Shown: one piece after another, positions 35,968-47,299 of the stretch
Layout of the letters: every line of letters begins with the position of its first letter
How positions within the stretch are numbered: position 1 is the stretch's first letter
Source of the DNA: Sodiomyces alkalinus F11
Lineage: Eukaryota > Ascomycota > Sordariomycetes > Glomerellales > Plectosphaerellaceae
Length of the DNA stretch: 64,000 nucleotides
Reading direction: 5' to 3'
Assembly (NCBI RefSeq): GCF_003711515.1
Contig: NW_021167084.1
Span: 1,715,932 to 1,779,931, forward strand
Notes under the pieces: generated by a model
Database searches by the model: none
Told to the model about the DNA's origin: nothing
What the model saw: only the letters and a program-made list of their open reading frames with translations
Position numbers and translations under genes: made by a program

Positions 35968-38129
35968 ATAAATCTTGAGGACGGAAGAGGAAGGAATGAA
36001 AGAAAGAAACAGATGGAGGGTTCTTCACGACACAGGGCCCCTATTGGATGGACGAAGGATCACCCGGGGATGGTATATGGCGAATCTCTTCCAGGCTTTT
36101 ACTCGTGCGTTTTGATTTTCCTTTCGATGGGAATACCGATACTCATGATTGATGATTGGGATGGAATAGACTGCAAAAGCTCCTTGCACACATTGTTTGC
36201 TGGGTCAGATGGGTTGTGTTGTTATACGCAAGTCCTCAGAGATGCCGACTCTTGGTCATGGTCGGAAGTACCTATGTATACCTTGGGTAGGTAAGGTATT
36301 TAAGGAAAAGATCTCGACGTCCCGAATAGGTACCAGGTGGGGGTGTTCCTGCCACCAGGATCCAGGAACGTCATGACGAACAGTGAAACACCTCCTGTGG
36401 TCATGCGGGGGAGGGGTAACTTCACAGTGGTAATTCTAGGTGTATGTCACTGTATGAATACGGAGTACCTCATCAACCTCGTCTTCCCCCACCCCCCCAT
36501 TTCTTTCTCTTTTCCCCCCCTACCAACAACCAGCCTGACTTGCAATTCCATGACTTACAATTTCATCAATGGGCAGTCTGAAAGAGGTCCGCTATTTTAC
36601 CCCATCTGCGAAGATAGTCTGTAATTACTGCTTGTTGCTGCAGATACATCGAATCACGGGACGTTACGACGCGTCTTGGCTCCTCTTATTCTCTGTCCTG
36701 ACGATGGGCACGATGAGACTCGACACATCCATCACCTGGATACCTTGATTATCCGGGACACCCATCTCCTGAATATCATCACCTTCGGATCCGCTCAATA
36801 ATTCAAGAACCGCCAATATGGATTGACCTGACAACCCCTGCCCAGCGGTGATTGCAGGGCGCGCCGCGTAGGCGGCCTCTCGAATTCCCACCAGCTCGCC
36901 CCCCTTGGGCCCTTTCACTCCTTGTCTTGAGCCTCCACCCTTTTCAACCCTCCAGTCCACCCTACGCCATCCAGCCCCCAGTTTGGATGCAGTTTCAAAG
37001 TACATCCCCTGTTGGATTTCCAGCTGAGATGGTCACTAACGTCCTCTTAGGGTTCGGTGGCAAGCGCCGTTGTTCCATCGTGACGCGACGGTCAGTTATC
37101 TGCCTGTAACAACCTGGTGGGCCGTGTTCACCACATACTGACTCTAAGGTCAGGGACAATCTTCTATACCTCGTTCCCAAGAGTCAAAATGCATCCACCA
37201 GGAGTTGGAAGACGTTCGTGCCCGTGCCAACTCGGAACATACAACTCTTCCCAAGCGCCCGGTAGTTATATGATGTACACATAACGAGCCAGGATATCGT
37301 CCGGGATCCCCCGGCTTGTCTACCAACGGCCGGATCCTCTTCACGCGCGCCTAGAGAGCCTCCTACTACTTGCGAGGGCGGTAGTGGGACCTCTGATGGC
37401 TCTATTTTCCAAGGGAGCTAAGAGCTACGCGCAGTCTGTGTCTTGTCTCAGGTCCGGACTCCGGAGCAGATGATGTTGTCAGTTCCACCCCTGATGACCT
37501 TGGGTTGGTCACTAGTCCGGTGTTTGCTTCGGCCTCGTCACCAGTCGTCTTCCTCGCATGCCCACTGTCTCCTTCTCCGTTTCACCATTTCAACCTGTTT
37601 CCTTGGCCAGACCGACGGTCGACCTTGTCGCTTTTGTTGCAAGACAATTACTAGGCCACGGCCTTTGCTTACTTGCCATGTCTGGGACCTCTCGATTCTC
37701 CTTCGTGAGGACCTAGCGGCTCCATGCAATATCGAGTCTTCCATGTGTTAGCTGCGGGACTTACTACTGGGATGGCAGAAGCTGTTGTTAGTGTCCTCAA
37801 CTTGCAGGAGGGCTTGATTCGAGGCCAACAACCGTCTCCATGACCTGGGTGTTTGTTGCGAGAGTGATACTAACCAGATCTGCGACTCAACCGCTCCGCT
37901 TTGTCCTAGTGTCTCGTATGGCTTGTTTCGACCCTGCAACTGCGCGCGTATACACACGTAGGCCACAAACCTGGACCTGAAATGAGATGATGATAACCCC
38001 TAGCACAAGATGCAGGAAATGTTCTCGACTATAAAGTCTATTGAGATACCCTCATGGCTGTCAACGCAATGGATCATTGTGATGTATTGCAAACCTCAAG
38101 AACCAGAAGACTCAACTTCCTCCCTCGCC
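35968..38129. other. Intergenic region with one orphan reading frame
   Basis: 2.2 kb with no recognisable family. The minus strand has an ATG-started 113-codon frame at 36664-37005 (AYAARPAITAGQGLSG in its middle) with no known motif. It could be a lineage-specific gene or chance. Around 36270-36300 and 36455-36470 are GTACC and TACGGAGTACC motifs. An in-frame ATG at 38010 could extend the next gene by 40 residues. Confidence 0.5.
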
Positions 38130-39364
38130 ATGTCATCCATCTACGACCTTGCATTCGGCATCGAGATCGAGCTGTCCGTCCTCGCCTCCAAGAAATACTC
38201 GACTTGGTCTGCTGTGGCCAAGGACATCAGCGCACGACTGTCCAAAAAGGGGCTTCGCAACCAAGTGTGCGATCAGCCAAGCCACCACTATCGCGTCTGG
38301 TCCATCGTTCAGGAAGTGACTATTCCTAGTCAACCGGCGAAGAATAAGTGTACGTCCCATCTTCTTTTGCTTTAGCCCAACTCCGTCCTATCCCCGTCCG
38401 TCGGTGCTCTTCCCCGGTGTCAGCTCAGCAGAAAGACAGTGTGGTCGAGGCTGATATCAAACTCGTTGGAACCGTCCTCGCAGGGGCTCTGGAGCTGGTG
38501 TCTCCCATCTTCACCCTCAGCTCGACATGGCTGGCCGACCTGGAGACCATCTTCACCGAAGTGGGAAGAGCCTTTAAGATCGAGGAATCCCCCCAGTGCA
38601 GCACGCATATCCACGTTTCCCGTCTCGACGGCCGTGACTTCACACCCGCCCAGCTCCGGTCTCTCGCGCAGGCGGCCCTCCTATACGAGCCCTATATCGA
38701 CATCCTAATGCCCCCCGGACGGACTTCCGCGTTGTCGTCCTCGTCCTCGTCGTCGTCGTATTGGTGCCGCAGTAATCGGCAGAGCCCCGTCTTGGCTGCT
38801 GTTGCTTCGGCCGCTGTCACTGGGGCGCACCCTTCGCCATCATCTTCTTCGTCCTCCTTTTCGTCCCACTCCCCCGGTTCCCCTCTCGCGGCCTGTCTGG
38901 ATCTTTTAGACGCCGCTGCCCCTCCAGCGAGACACCCGGACGATTCTGACCATCGTGGTGCCGTCGCCGCTATAGTGGAGACGATGTGTCTCTTCCCGGC
39001 CTCCAGCGCCTACGGGCGCGCCCACGGTCGAAAGAGGGACTTTGTCCACGGGAAGGTGTACAAGTGGAACTTGGAACGCCTGCTGGGCGACCACGCGGAC
39101 GTGCCTCGGACCATTGAGTTTCGTCAGCCCCCTGGAAGCACGACTGCCGAGGACGCCATCGGCTGGGGCGTCCTGACCTTGAGTTTCGTCGCTGGAGCAA
39201 TGGCCAGTGGCAGCGGTAGGGCTCCTCTTGTCCCCCGGGGGGAGGAGGCCTCTCTGTTTGAATTCTGGGAGCACTTACACCGTGGGGCGGATGTACTCGG
39301 ACTGGATCCATTCTTGACTGAGTATCTACGGTCTTTCGTTAACCGGACGATGCCGGTATACTGA
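38130..39364 (+). CDS. Putative amidoligase
   Basis: Member of the amidoligase family (PF12224), related to glutamine synthetase and predicted to form amide or peptide bonds with ATP; the substrates of fungal members are unknown. Two exons, 38130-38349 and 38424-39364, with a 74-base GTACGT...CAG intron; 386 residues. The start chosen gives MSSIYDLAFGIEIEL, the family's opening strand with its acidic pair (Glu12, Glu14). Other signatures are ELVSP at 97-101, THIHVS at 134-139, and TIEFRQPPGS near residue 290. A Ser-rich insert made of TCG/TCC repeats (about 38731-38760 and 38841-38870) separates two parts of the domain. There is no signal peptide. An upstream in-frame ATG at 38010 would add 40 unstructured residues and is less likely. 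Confidence 0.82.
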
Positions 39365-39892
39365 GCTTCTCTATCCTGGCTGGGCATCAAGGCTTCGACA
39401 ACAAACCTGATTCGTTATGATAACGTCTTTATCTGAATTTCACCGGTGTACCGCAGAGCACAGATCGCGTCTGGATTCAAATGAAGAGGGGTGCTAGAAG
39501 ACAGATGGGTGGACAAGAGATACATGTAGCACCCTGTCCGTAACCCGAGATATCTCACCCATGCGAGATGGTGTCACGGCTCTCTCCTCTTCCCTGATAC
39601 AGGACCATCACTCGAAGTAAACAGCCAAAATAATAATGGGTATGGGTATTGCTGTAAGAAAACATCGCTTCAACATGTATTCGCTATTTTTCTTTTTTTT
39701 TCTTTTGCAATCCAGGCGACCGGTCCGCCCAAACTCCTTCCCAAGTTCAATACTCGCTTCGCCATGCGTGAGGTATATTAATTACACAGAAGAAACGACA
39801 AACGTCCTCCCAATGATGCCGTTCAAACGCCCCGTAGCAAAATGTCCGAACATGGTCTCGTCTTTCGCTGCCGCCTTCGATCACCTCACCTC
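39365..39892. other. Convergent intergenic spacer
   Basis: 528 bases between converging genes, with a T-rich stretch near 39690-39710. No gene, repeat or RNA signal is recognised. Confidence 0.6.
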
Positions 39893-42604
39893 CTATGCCT
39901 CGTCTCTCACCGTGCCGCATTTCTCGCAGACCAGCCGCTCCCGCCCGGCTATTTGTTTTCTCTTAAACCCCTTGCCCCCGCATTTGGAACACGCGGGTCC
40001 CTCCCCTTCGTCGCTCGTGCAGTCCATCGTCAGCCGGCTGACGACCGAGTCAAGCCGGCCCCGCTCCATGCCCTCGTCGTCCGGTCGCAAGCTGTCGTCT
40101 CCCCCTTCGTCTCCGCTTACCCGCGGACTCCGGCCCCGGGGCGAGACCCCAGACACCTCGCTCTCCGCTGCAGTCGCCGCGCGTAAACTCCCTTGAGCCA
40201 CGCTCCTTCGCTTATTAGCCGCAAACGTGGTCTTCGTGGGAGTAAGAGTTGCACCTGTGGGGATCCAACATTCCATGTTAGCATATGATGGCTGTTGGTG
40301 CCTCAAGGAGAAAAAGAACTGACCGAAAGGACCTAAACTTCGCCACCGTGTGATGTTCCAGAAAGACTGGCCCCCCTGGCCCGAGTCCTCTGCCCCGGCC
40401 TCCTCCGCTGGCTGCAGCGAGAAGCTTGGTGTGGGTAGTTGGGCGGGCCCATCTTCCGCACGTGGCCCATCATCCGCGCGTTGCCCATCGTCTACACGAC
40501 GCCCCTGCGCCATGCGAGGGCTGTTCACTGCCTTCGATGCAGGGCTCGACTGCGGCGGGTCAATCGACCGCGACCGAGGTGAGCCCGCATAAGGCATCTT
40601 TCGCGCTTCCGACGCCGCACTCGGCGCGCTGCGCGCGCTGGGTGCATTCGCAGCCAGGGTAGCTGACAGATGCGCGGTATGCGGAGTTTGGGGAGCTTGG
40701 GACGGCGGCTTGGTTGGGGATGGGGACCGCTCTCGATGCACCGAACCGCCGGCGCCGCTGATCAGGCTGTTGCGGTTGCTTTCGGCTCCTATGCCGTGGC
40801 GCCACGAGTTGATCCGGTCGGAGCTCATCTGCGGGGTCCCGCCTATGGTGGCACCCGGTGGGGGTGCACCCATCTGAAACTGGGAGAGAGAAGTTCGTCG
40901 GGAGTGTGGGTGGCTGCTGGCGCTGGTGCGGGTGATAATGCTACCGCTCCGCCCGATCGTACCGCTGCCTATGCTGATGATCTTCCTAGAGAAGCTCGAG
41001 CCGGTTTCCCAGTTTTCGTGCCGGCGCTTGGCATGAGCACAGTCCTGCCGGAATACCTTGATCGAGCCTGACCTGTCAGCTGTTACCAGGATGTTGCCGT
41101 TGGGATGCTTGCACTTTTCTAGGTAGTTAGAGGGCAGAGGTTCTCCGGATTCCTTCTTGTTCTGCATGCTCTGCTCCGGGCGCTGCTGCGAGCTTTCAGA
41201 TAGCGCCGTTTGGCTCTTCGCTGCTGCCTGGGCCAGGGCTTCCTCGAGACTCATGAGTTTCACGGGTGGAGGGTTGCACAGGTCATAAATCGGGTCCCCG
41301 GAGGCGCTCAAAAGCTCCCGCGACTTGGTCGGCGCGAAGGCGGCCGCCGTGACCGAGTTGGAATGAGCATTGAAGAATTCGCACGGGATCTTCTCCAGGT
41401 CGGGCGTGTCCACGGACCAGATGAAGACCTTCTTGTCCTCGCTGCCGCAGACAATGTAACGAGCGTCATCGCTGAATTTGGCGTGGATCTGGCTACTAGT
41501 GTTCTCGTGGCCTTTCATTTTCGTCTCGATGCCTTTCCTGGACAGGTTATACATGCGGATGCGGGAGTCGTTGGAGGTGATGAGGACCTTGACATCCGCT
41601 TCGGGGCCATCCGGAGGGATGATGGCGGTCTTGATGCCGGTGATCTTGCTGCCCTTGGCATTCTTCCCGCGGGAGGAGCGAACAACCATCTGGGTCTGAA
41701 GCACAAGTCCGTTCGTGTCGTAGAAGAGACACGTGCCGTTGAGCACCCCGCCGATGGACGTCTTGCCGTCCGGGGAGAAGCCGACGGCGGTAATGATATG
41801 GGGAAGCTGGGCTGAGTAAGCGACGTTCTTGTCCGGAATGCTCCACAGGCGCAGTACAGCGTCGATGCAGCCGGCGAGGAAGAAACGGTCGTCGGCCGGG
41901 TGGAAGGCGATGGAGGTGACGTAGTCACTGTGCGTAAAAGTGCTAAGACAGTCCTGCTGGGTGACGTGCCAAAGGCGGACCGTCTTATCCATAGACGAGG
42001 AAAGCAGGAAATTGTTCTTGCTCCAGCTAAGGGCGAGAACCTCGCCGGTATGGACATCCCACTCGCGGATGGGCTGACTGTGGAACACGGGTGCGCTCAG
42101 CCGTTCATCGGAAGCGCCGCTGGCGGCCGCCTCTTCCTCTTCGTGGTGACGCCGTTCCTCGGGCGTCGAGAGGATGGCCCAAACCCGCACTATGCGATCC
42201 TTGCCGGCGGCGGCTAAATACCTGCCGTCGTTGCTGAATTCGGCGGCCCAGATCGAACCGTCGCTATAGGGTGGACTCCTGCCTGACGGAGCGTCGTCGA
42301 CGCGTGCTTTCCCTTTGTCGTTCAATATCTCCGGCGGCGGGCGTGGCACGAGCAGCTCCTGAGCGAGGAACATCCGATTAAACTCGCGCACCCTCTTATG
42401 ATGGGCGTGCGTCCTTATGTAGCGCGGGGGTTCTTTGTGGTGAGGGATGAAGCCGCCGGCGCCTACGGCGGAAGAGAAAACGCGGGCGTCGGTACCGTCC
42501 GGCCTCGAGCCCCCTAGTTCAGCAAGGTCGTCACCCAGCTCATCCTCCTTTTTTCGACCGCGCATGCTTAGGCGACTCAAGAACGATACCCCTTTCCTGG
42601 CCAT
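39893..42604 (-). CDS. WDR44/Dgr2-like WD40 protein with C-terminal zinc ribbon
   Basis: WD40 protein resembling yeast Dgr2/YMR102C and animal WDR44 (an inferred link; WDR44 binds Rab11). Two exons, 40324-42604 and 39893-40254, flank a 69-base intron with GTCAGT donor, GCTAAC branch point and CCACAG acceptor. Because 69 is divisible by three, the unspliced frame stays open. The spliced protein has 880 residues. The first 120 residues contain REFNRMFLAQEL, conserved in this family just before the propeller. WD blades follow at about 120-520, for example SSMDKTVRLWHV and GCIDAVLRLWSIP. A Ser/Pro-rich disordered region follows. The end carries C849xxC852 and C870xxC873, a zinc ribbon. The short conserved GATLTPTKTTFAA block lies just after the intron. 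Confidence 0.87.
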   Translation of the reverse strand: MARKGVSFLSRLSMRGRKKEDELGDDLAELGGSRPDGTDARVFSSAVGAGGFIPHHKEPPRYIRTHAHHKRVREFNRMFLAQELLVPRPPPEILNDKGKARVDDAPSGRSPPYSDGSIWAAEFSNDGRYLAAAGKDRIVRVWAILSTPEERRHHEEEEAAASGASDERLSAPVFHSQPIREWDVHTGEVLALSWSKNNFLLSSSMDKTVRLWHVTQQDCLSTFTHSDYVTSIAFHPADDRFFLAGCIDAVLRLWSIPDKNVAYSAQLPHIITAVGFSPDGKTSIGGVLNGTCLFYDTNGLVLQTQMVVRSSRGKNAKGSKITGIKTAIIPPDGPEADVKVLITSNDSRIRMYNLSRKGIETKMKGHENTSSQIHAKFSDDARYIVCGSEDKKVFIWSVDTPDLEKIPCEFFNAHSNSVTAAAFAPTKSRELLSASGDPIYDLCNPPPVKLMSLEEALAQAAAKSQTALSESSQQRPEQSMQNKKESGEPLPSNYLEKCKHPNGNILVTADRSGSIKVFRQDCAHAKRRHENWETGSSFSRKIISIGSGTIGRSGSIITRTSASSHPHSRRTSLSQFQMGAPPPGATIGGTPQMSSDRINSWRHGIGAESNRNSLISGAGGSVHRERSPSPTKPPSQAPQTPHTAHLSATLAANAPSARSAPSAASEARKMPYAGSPRSRSIDPPQSSPASKAVNSPRMAQGRRVDDGQRADDGPRAEDGPAQLPTPSFSLQPAEEAGAEDSGQGGQSFWNITRWRSLGPFGQFFFSLRHQQPSYANMECWIPTGATLTPTKTTFAANKRRSVAQGSLRAATAAESEVSGVSPRGRSPRVSGDEGGDDSLRPDDEGMERGRLDSVVSRLTMDCTSDEGEGPACSKCGGKGFKRKQIAGRERLVCEKCGTVRDEA

Positions 42605-44739
42605 GAGGTCATAAGATTAGCTCGTGGAATATAAACGGGTATTATGCCGGTTTTGGTGGCGCATGGTGTCATACTTCTTATCCCGGGAAGGGTCTGTCGG
42701 GGCAAGACCGACATTCTTCGTCGAGGTTTCGGAGACGAGCTGCGAACGGGAGTCGGGGGTGGGGCTCTCGGGGCGGCCGGGATATCGAAGACGAGGGGAC
42801 GAGGCGTGCTCAGTGTTGGATCGCAAAAGTATCTGCTGCAGTGTAGAAGGGCGAGAGTTAGTATACACGGTGGGATTGGATTATCGAAGACGGATGTTAA
42901 CTCTCCAGCGATGGGGACACGGACGTCTCGAGGGCAGGAGAGAAAAGAAGAAGAAAGAAGAAGCAAAGCGGGGGACGCGGATACGAGAGGAGAAGGAGAA
43001 CAGACGCGTGACAAGGGGTCAATGTTCGCCGCGGCGACGGAGGGCGATGCTTTGACTGGGGTGACATCTTGGGAACCGGCGGCATCTCTGGAGAGGGGTC
43101 GAGTCGGTCTGATGGGTATCGGTCTGGGGGTGGAGGACGAGGCAGGAAGCGAGGAGGGTAGATATTCGGTACCTGAGACCCAGGGAGGTCAGCTTCGTCG
43201 CATTCAGAGGACGCGAGTGCTTGGCGTGAAGGCTATGCCAGCATGGACGCAGGTGCAGGTGCAGGTGCAGGTGCAGATAGATGGATGCACGCGCAAGGGC
43301 AGCTTAGACAAGCCCTAATTGCCGGAGCACTGGGCAATGGATCGCAGGTGTCTCACGTACCTTGCTCTTCGGTAGCGGCAGAGACAGGGTCCGTGTCGGT
43401 GTCGATAGGAGCGTGAGGAGCGGATCGTGGCGTCTGGCGGGTTGGGAAGGGCGTTGATGGTCCAGCAGAGTCGGATCGATGATGACGTTCACCGTGACGA
43501 CGATCCCCGTCCGAATTGGTAACGGAGGCCGACATGGCCCATAGTGTGTGCAGGCAATCGAGCCAATTCGAGGATCAAGGAGGCGCAGTAGGACACAGGA
43601 GGGAACAGTGAAGTGAGAGGGCTGGAGACAGAAGAGCTGAACGCCAATCGGGTGCAGGTTCCGCCGGGGAGGCTGTGCTGGAAGAATGTCGAGGAAGCTC
43701 AAGGGATTATTAGTGAGCGGGAAAGACGGGAGACTGATGTCCACGAGCTGCACCAGAGAAGGTCGAGCCAGTCGAATGTAGGGTAGGTATGAGGTATGGC
43801 GTATGGCGTTCTAGAAGCAAGGATAGAATTTTTCCGGATACCGTCTCGAGGCCGAATGCAGGCAGCAGGGATACTGGGGGTCCTGGCTGGCCGAGGCATG
43901 CAACGTCATTAGGTCATTAGCCGTTAGGACATGCGGTCAGACCTCACCGCAGATCTAGTATTCTCCGGCCCTAACAAAAAGCGCCCTAATAGGACCCGAT
44001 GACAGGGGTCTCCCTCGTGTTTGTCGGTGCCTAGCTGCGTGTCGTGTGTCTGTCTCTCTAACGCTTTCGACTGTTACCGACTGTCGGCCGGACCGCTGCG
44101 TTGGATCAATGTGAAGAAGGAACGAGAGAAGGTTCTGTGAGGTCTGAGGATACGAATAGGAACGAACAGGCGGACGGACGCCTTGGAAAAGAGTCGTGAT
44201 CCTCAGTACCGAGACCTAGAAATACGAGGAGACCGAATTCGAACGAACTGCGAGGGAATAATAGGTAGTATGCCGTAACTATCGATATTGTCAATGTGCT
44301 GTAAACGAAAGAGAAAAGGCGAAGGAGGAGGATGGTGATATGGGGATGAATGGGTGATACGGGAGGAGGGATGGGTTGTCAGTACGATTACTTCATCATA
44401 AGGTACACTGGTGGGCCAGCCGATGAAGCAGGTAAAGGTACCGTACCTTGTAGTGTACGACGGACGGGTAGGACTAACCGTTTTCGGGCATAGCTAATCT
44501 TATCTACCTATCTAATCTAACCTAACCCACTCTTGCGAAATATTAGTCTACCTAAGGTACCTTAGTCATTATCCTTCGTCTTCCCCGCCCCCGCCATAAC
44601 CCGGCGTCATCCAAGAAGCCCCGACTTTACCTGATCTAACCTGAATAATCTCGAAAATTACCCATCGACGAGCCCAAACAGTACCATCAAAAGAAACAGA
44701 TCATCATATCCCGCTTCCCCTAGCTAGGGATAGGTCATC
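42605..44739. promoter_or_regulatory. Divergent promoter region, WD40 gene / dom34
   Basis: 2.1 kb between opposed starts. Read towards the WD40 gene, the strand is CT-rich for about 600 bases (long pyrimidine runs around 42940-42975), as in a long fungal 5' leader; the long plus-strand frame there is its shadow. A GCAGGT hexamer array lies at about 43249-43276. On the dom34 side are GGTACCGTACC (about 44436) and the 14-base palindrome CTAAGGTACCTTAG at 44552-44565. No gene is recognised. Confidence 0.55.
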
Positions 44740-46020
44740 ATGAAGCTCACACCGACAAAACCGTCCCAATTTATCGGCGAAGATGCCGTCACATTGACCC
44801 CCGAGGATTCGGAGGACATGGTATGCGGTTTTCCCCCCTTGCCTCCAAACGGCCTCCTTACTGGTTAGACGCGCTCCTGACCGTCGTGGGATCGCCAGTG
44901 GCACGCCTATAATCTCATCACGCCCGGCGATCTCGTCATGGCGCATGCCGTCCGAAAAGTCGTCCAGGAGACCAAGACTGGAAGCACCCAGTCAGAACGG
45001 GTCCACACCATCCTAGCCATCGCCGTCAAGTCAACCTTTTTCGACCCGTTGGTCGGTCAGCTACAAGTCAGCGGCATCGTCAAGTCAGAAAACCCGTTCG
45101 TCAGCCTCGGACAGCACCACACCCTCGACCTCGAGACCGGCCGCCCTTTCACCCTCAGCAAACCCAACGGCTGGGACTCGGTCGCCCGCGAGACGCTCTC
45201 CGAAGGGCTATCCGACGACAAGGAAGGCGCCATGGCCGCCATCGTCATGCAAGAGGGCATCGCCAACATCTGCCTCATCACACAGTTCCGGACCGTCCTC
45301 AAGCAGCGCATCGAGTCCGTCATCCCCAAGAAGCGCTCCGCCGCCTCCGACACCGCCGGCGGCATACGTCGCTTCTACGCCAAGACCCTGTCCACCCTCC
45401 TCCGCACCGTCAACTTCGACCAGCCGCGGCCCCTGCTCCTCGCGAGCCCGGGCTTCGTAGCCGCCGATTTCCGCACCTACATCGCCGAGGAGGGGCGCGA
45501 CCGCTCCGACAAGAAGCTCTCCGCCCTCGCCAAGGACGCCATCGTCGTCCATACCCACTCGGGCCACGTCCACAGCCTGAACGAGGTGCTCAAGAGCCCC
45601 GAGATGGGTTCCAAGCTCAAGGACTTCAAGTTCACCAAGGAGACGCGTCTTATGGATGCCTTTTTCGACAGGTTGCGGCTCGAGGATGGTCGGGCCTGGT
45701 ACGGCACGTCGGCGGTGACGAGAGCCGTCCAAGAGGGTGCTATCGGCCCGGGTGGGGGCGTCCTCATGATGAACAACTCCCTATTCCGCAGCTCTGACAT
45801 TGCCACACGGAAGAAGTACGTTGCCCTGGTGGACAAGGTGAAAGCCGACGGCGGGGACGTCCGAATCTTGAGTAGTGATCACGAGAGCGGCCAGAGGCTC
45901 GACATGCTAGGAAGCATTGCTGCCATCTTGTCTTATCCCATATATGACCTGGACGAAGATGAAGTAGATCACCATGATCCTGGGGAGCAAAGTAGAGGGG
46001 ACGAAGAGCTAGTCGTATGA
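44740..46020 (+). CDS. dom34: Dom34/Pelota ribosome-rescue factor
   Basis: Homologue of eRF1 that, with the GTPase Hbs1, splits stalled ribosomes in no-go and non-stop mRNA decay. Two exons, 44740-44820 and 44899-46020, with a 78-base GTATGC...CAG intron in phase 0; 400 residues. The start gives MKLTPTKPS, and the splice joins EDSEDM to WHAYNLI, the family's hallmark EDMWHxYNLI. The N-terminal Sm-like domain continues with GDLVMAHAVRKV. The central domain spans about 140-270 and starts near AAIVMQEG. The C-terminal eRF1-type domain includes AWYGTSAVTRAVQEGAIG and the ILSSDHESGQRL block. No GGQ motif is present, as expected. The C-terminus has an acidic tail. The next 120 bases lead into a RIP-mutated island. 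Confidence 0.95.
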
Positions 46021-46476
46021 GTTCGACGACACGTTTTTGGTTGTTGTACGTTCACTGTTGTTGAATTGACGGGAGCGTGCTTGCAGGGAGCGTTGATTCA
46101 GGAAATATATGATTGTATTGTGTACTAAACATTCTTCGCCATTGCTCACTCTGTGGTGCGAAGAATCTCTTATTGAGGCGGCTCGAACCCCTAGACTGGA
46201 TACCAGGGGAGTCGACGGCCGCCTTCTAATAACCTCTGACGTTCGAATAGTCTATACGAATCCTTATATTATCGGTGTCTCTTCGAGTACGGTTAAAGTT
46301 AAAATCGAATAAAAATTCGAAGACCTTAGATATAGGACTCCTTTTACCTATATATAGGTTCGAAGGTAGTTTCTAGTCTATAATTATAGACTAACTACCG
46401 TCTTATTAATTTTAGTGGATAAGCTAATTCGGGTAAGATAGACCCGGACTAAATAGGATTCGGTTTTATCTTAATC

Positions 46477-47080
46477 ATGGGCGACTCCTATACTGTATCT
46501 TTATTAAAGAAATAGGAAGGCGAGCCGGAGCCTTTAGTCTTCCTAGACTACCCCTCCGATATATTAGATCTACCTATTAACAAGACCTAGAGCGCTAGAG
46601 TTATCTGCCTAAGTGATAATATAAAAGGGTGCTTTTAGGTTATAGAGCGAGGTGCCGAAGGCATTATCGTTAAGATACCAGATAATATTAGTGCCCTATA
46701 AAGGATCGATAAAAAGTACCTAATATTAATAGAGCCTAGTAGTACGCTCTAAATTCCTTTATAAGAGCTATCGGGTTAAAGCGCTTAGAAGGTTATATAC
46801 CCTTATTATAACCTTTTATATAAAGGCCCTTCTAACGGAACTATTACGTACCCTTAGGAGGTAATAGCTCCTAGGGGAATAATCTATTAAGGTTTATTAG
46901 CGTAAAAGGGCTATTAATATTATCGATAATAGAGCTACTCGAGATAGCTTAGAGGGTCTTAAGATTACCGGTATTTAGATCGATAACCTAAATTATTAAA
47001 CCGGTAAGGCCTATACTATTAGCGTATTAGATCTTTTTCCGAAATATCGTTATATCGTTAAACCTATATAAATTATATAT
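46477..47080 (+). pseudogene. RIP-broken unidentified gene
   Basis: From an ATG at 46477 the plus strand reads a protein-like frame (MGDSYTVSLLKK, then LVFLDYPSDILDLPINKT, RIDKKYLILIEPSSTL) interrupted only by TAA/TAG at positions that fit mutated CAA or CAG. The frame shifts once near 46905, where an intron is plausible, and continues as INIIDNRATRDSLEGL to about 47070. I do not recognise the family. It lies tail to tail with a broken chitinase, and such chitinases in fungi are often paired with other secreted proteins, but that link is inference. No signal peptide is evident. Confidence 0.45.
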
Positions 47081-47299
47081 ATAAGATAAAAGACGAAAAG
47101 AAAGTAAGAATAAATAAATAATAAAGATAGTTAGGAATAGGAGGTTAAGAGGTTAGTAACTCCCTAAGTTCGACTTATAAGATCTAGTTATTACCGGTAT
47201 AAACGATATACCTAGCGGTAGCCGCTTTATCTAAGTAGGCTATCCCGCTAGTCTTATTAAGAAGCTCTATTATTTCTAGTTATTACTAGTTTAAGATAA

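Noticed and set aside
38010..38129. Upstream ATG extension of the amidoligase
   Set aside because: The added 40 residues show no conserved pattern, and MSSIYDLAFGIEIEL is the expected start of the domain.
42644..43318. 224-codon plus-strand frame upstream of the WD40 gene
   Set aside because: It lies on the purine-rich complement of a CT-rich leader, starts without context, and matches no family.
44505..44530. Possible interstitial telomere repeat (CTAACCTAACCC)
   Set aside because: Only two imperfect units are present, within a general TACCTA/CTAATC-rich spacer.
46140..46260. B-box-like GGCTCGAACCC suggesting a tRNA gene
   Set aside because: No A box, acceptor stem or anticodon arm can be built around it.
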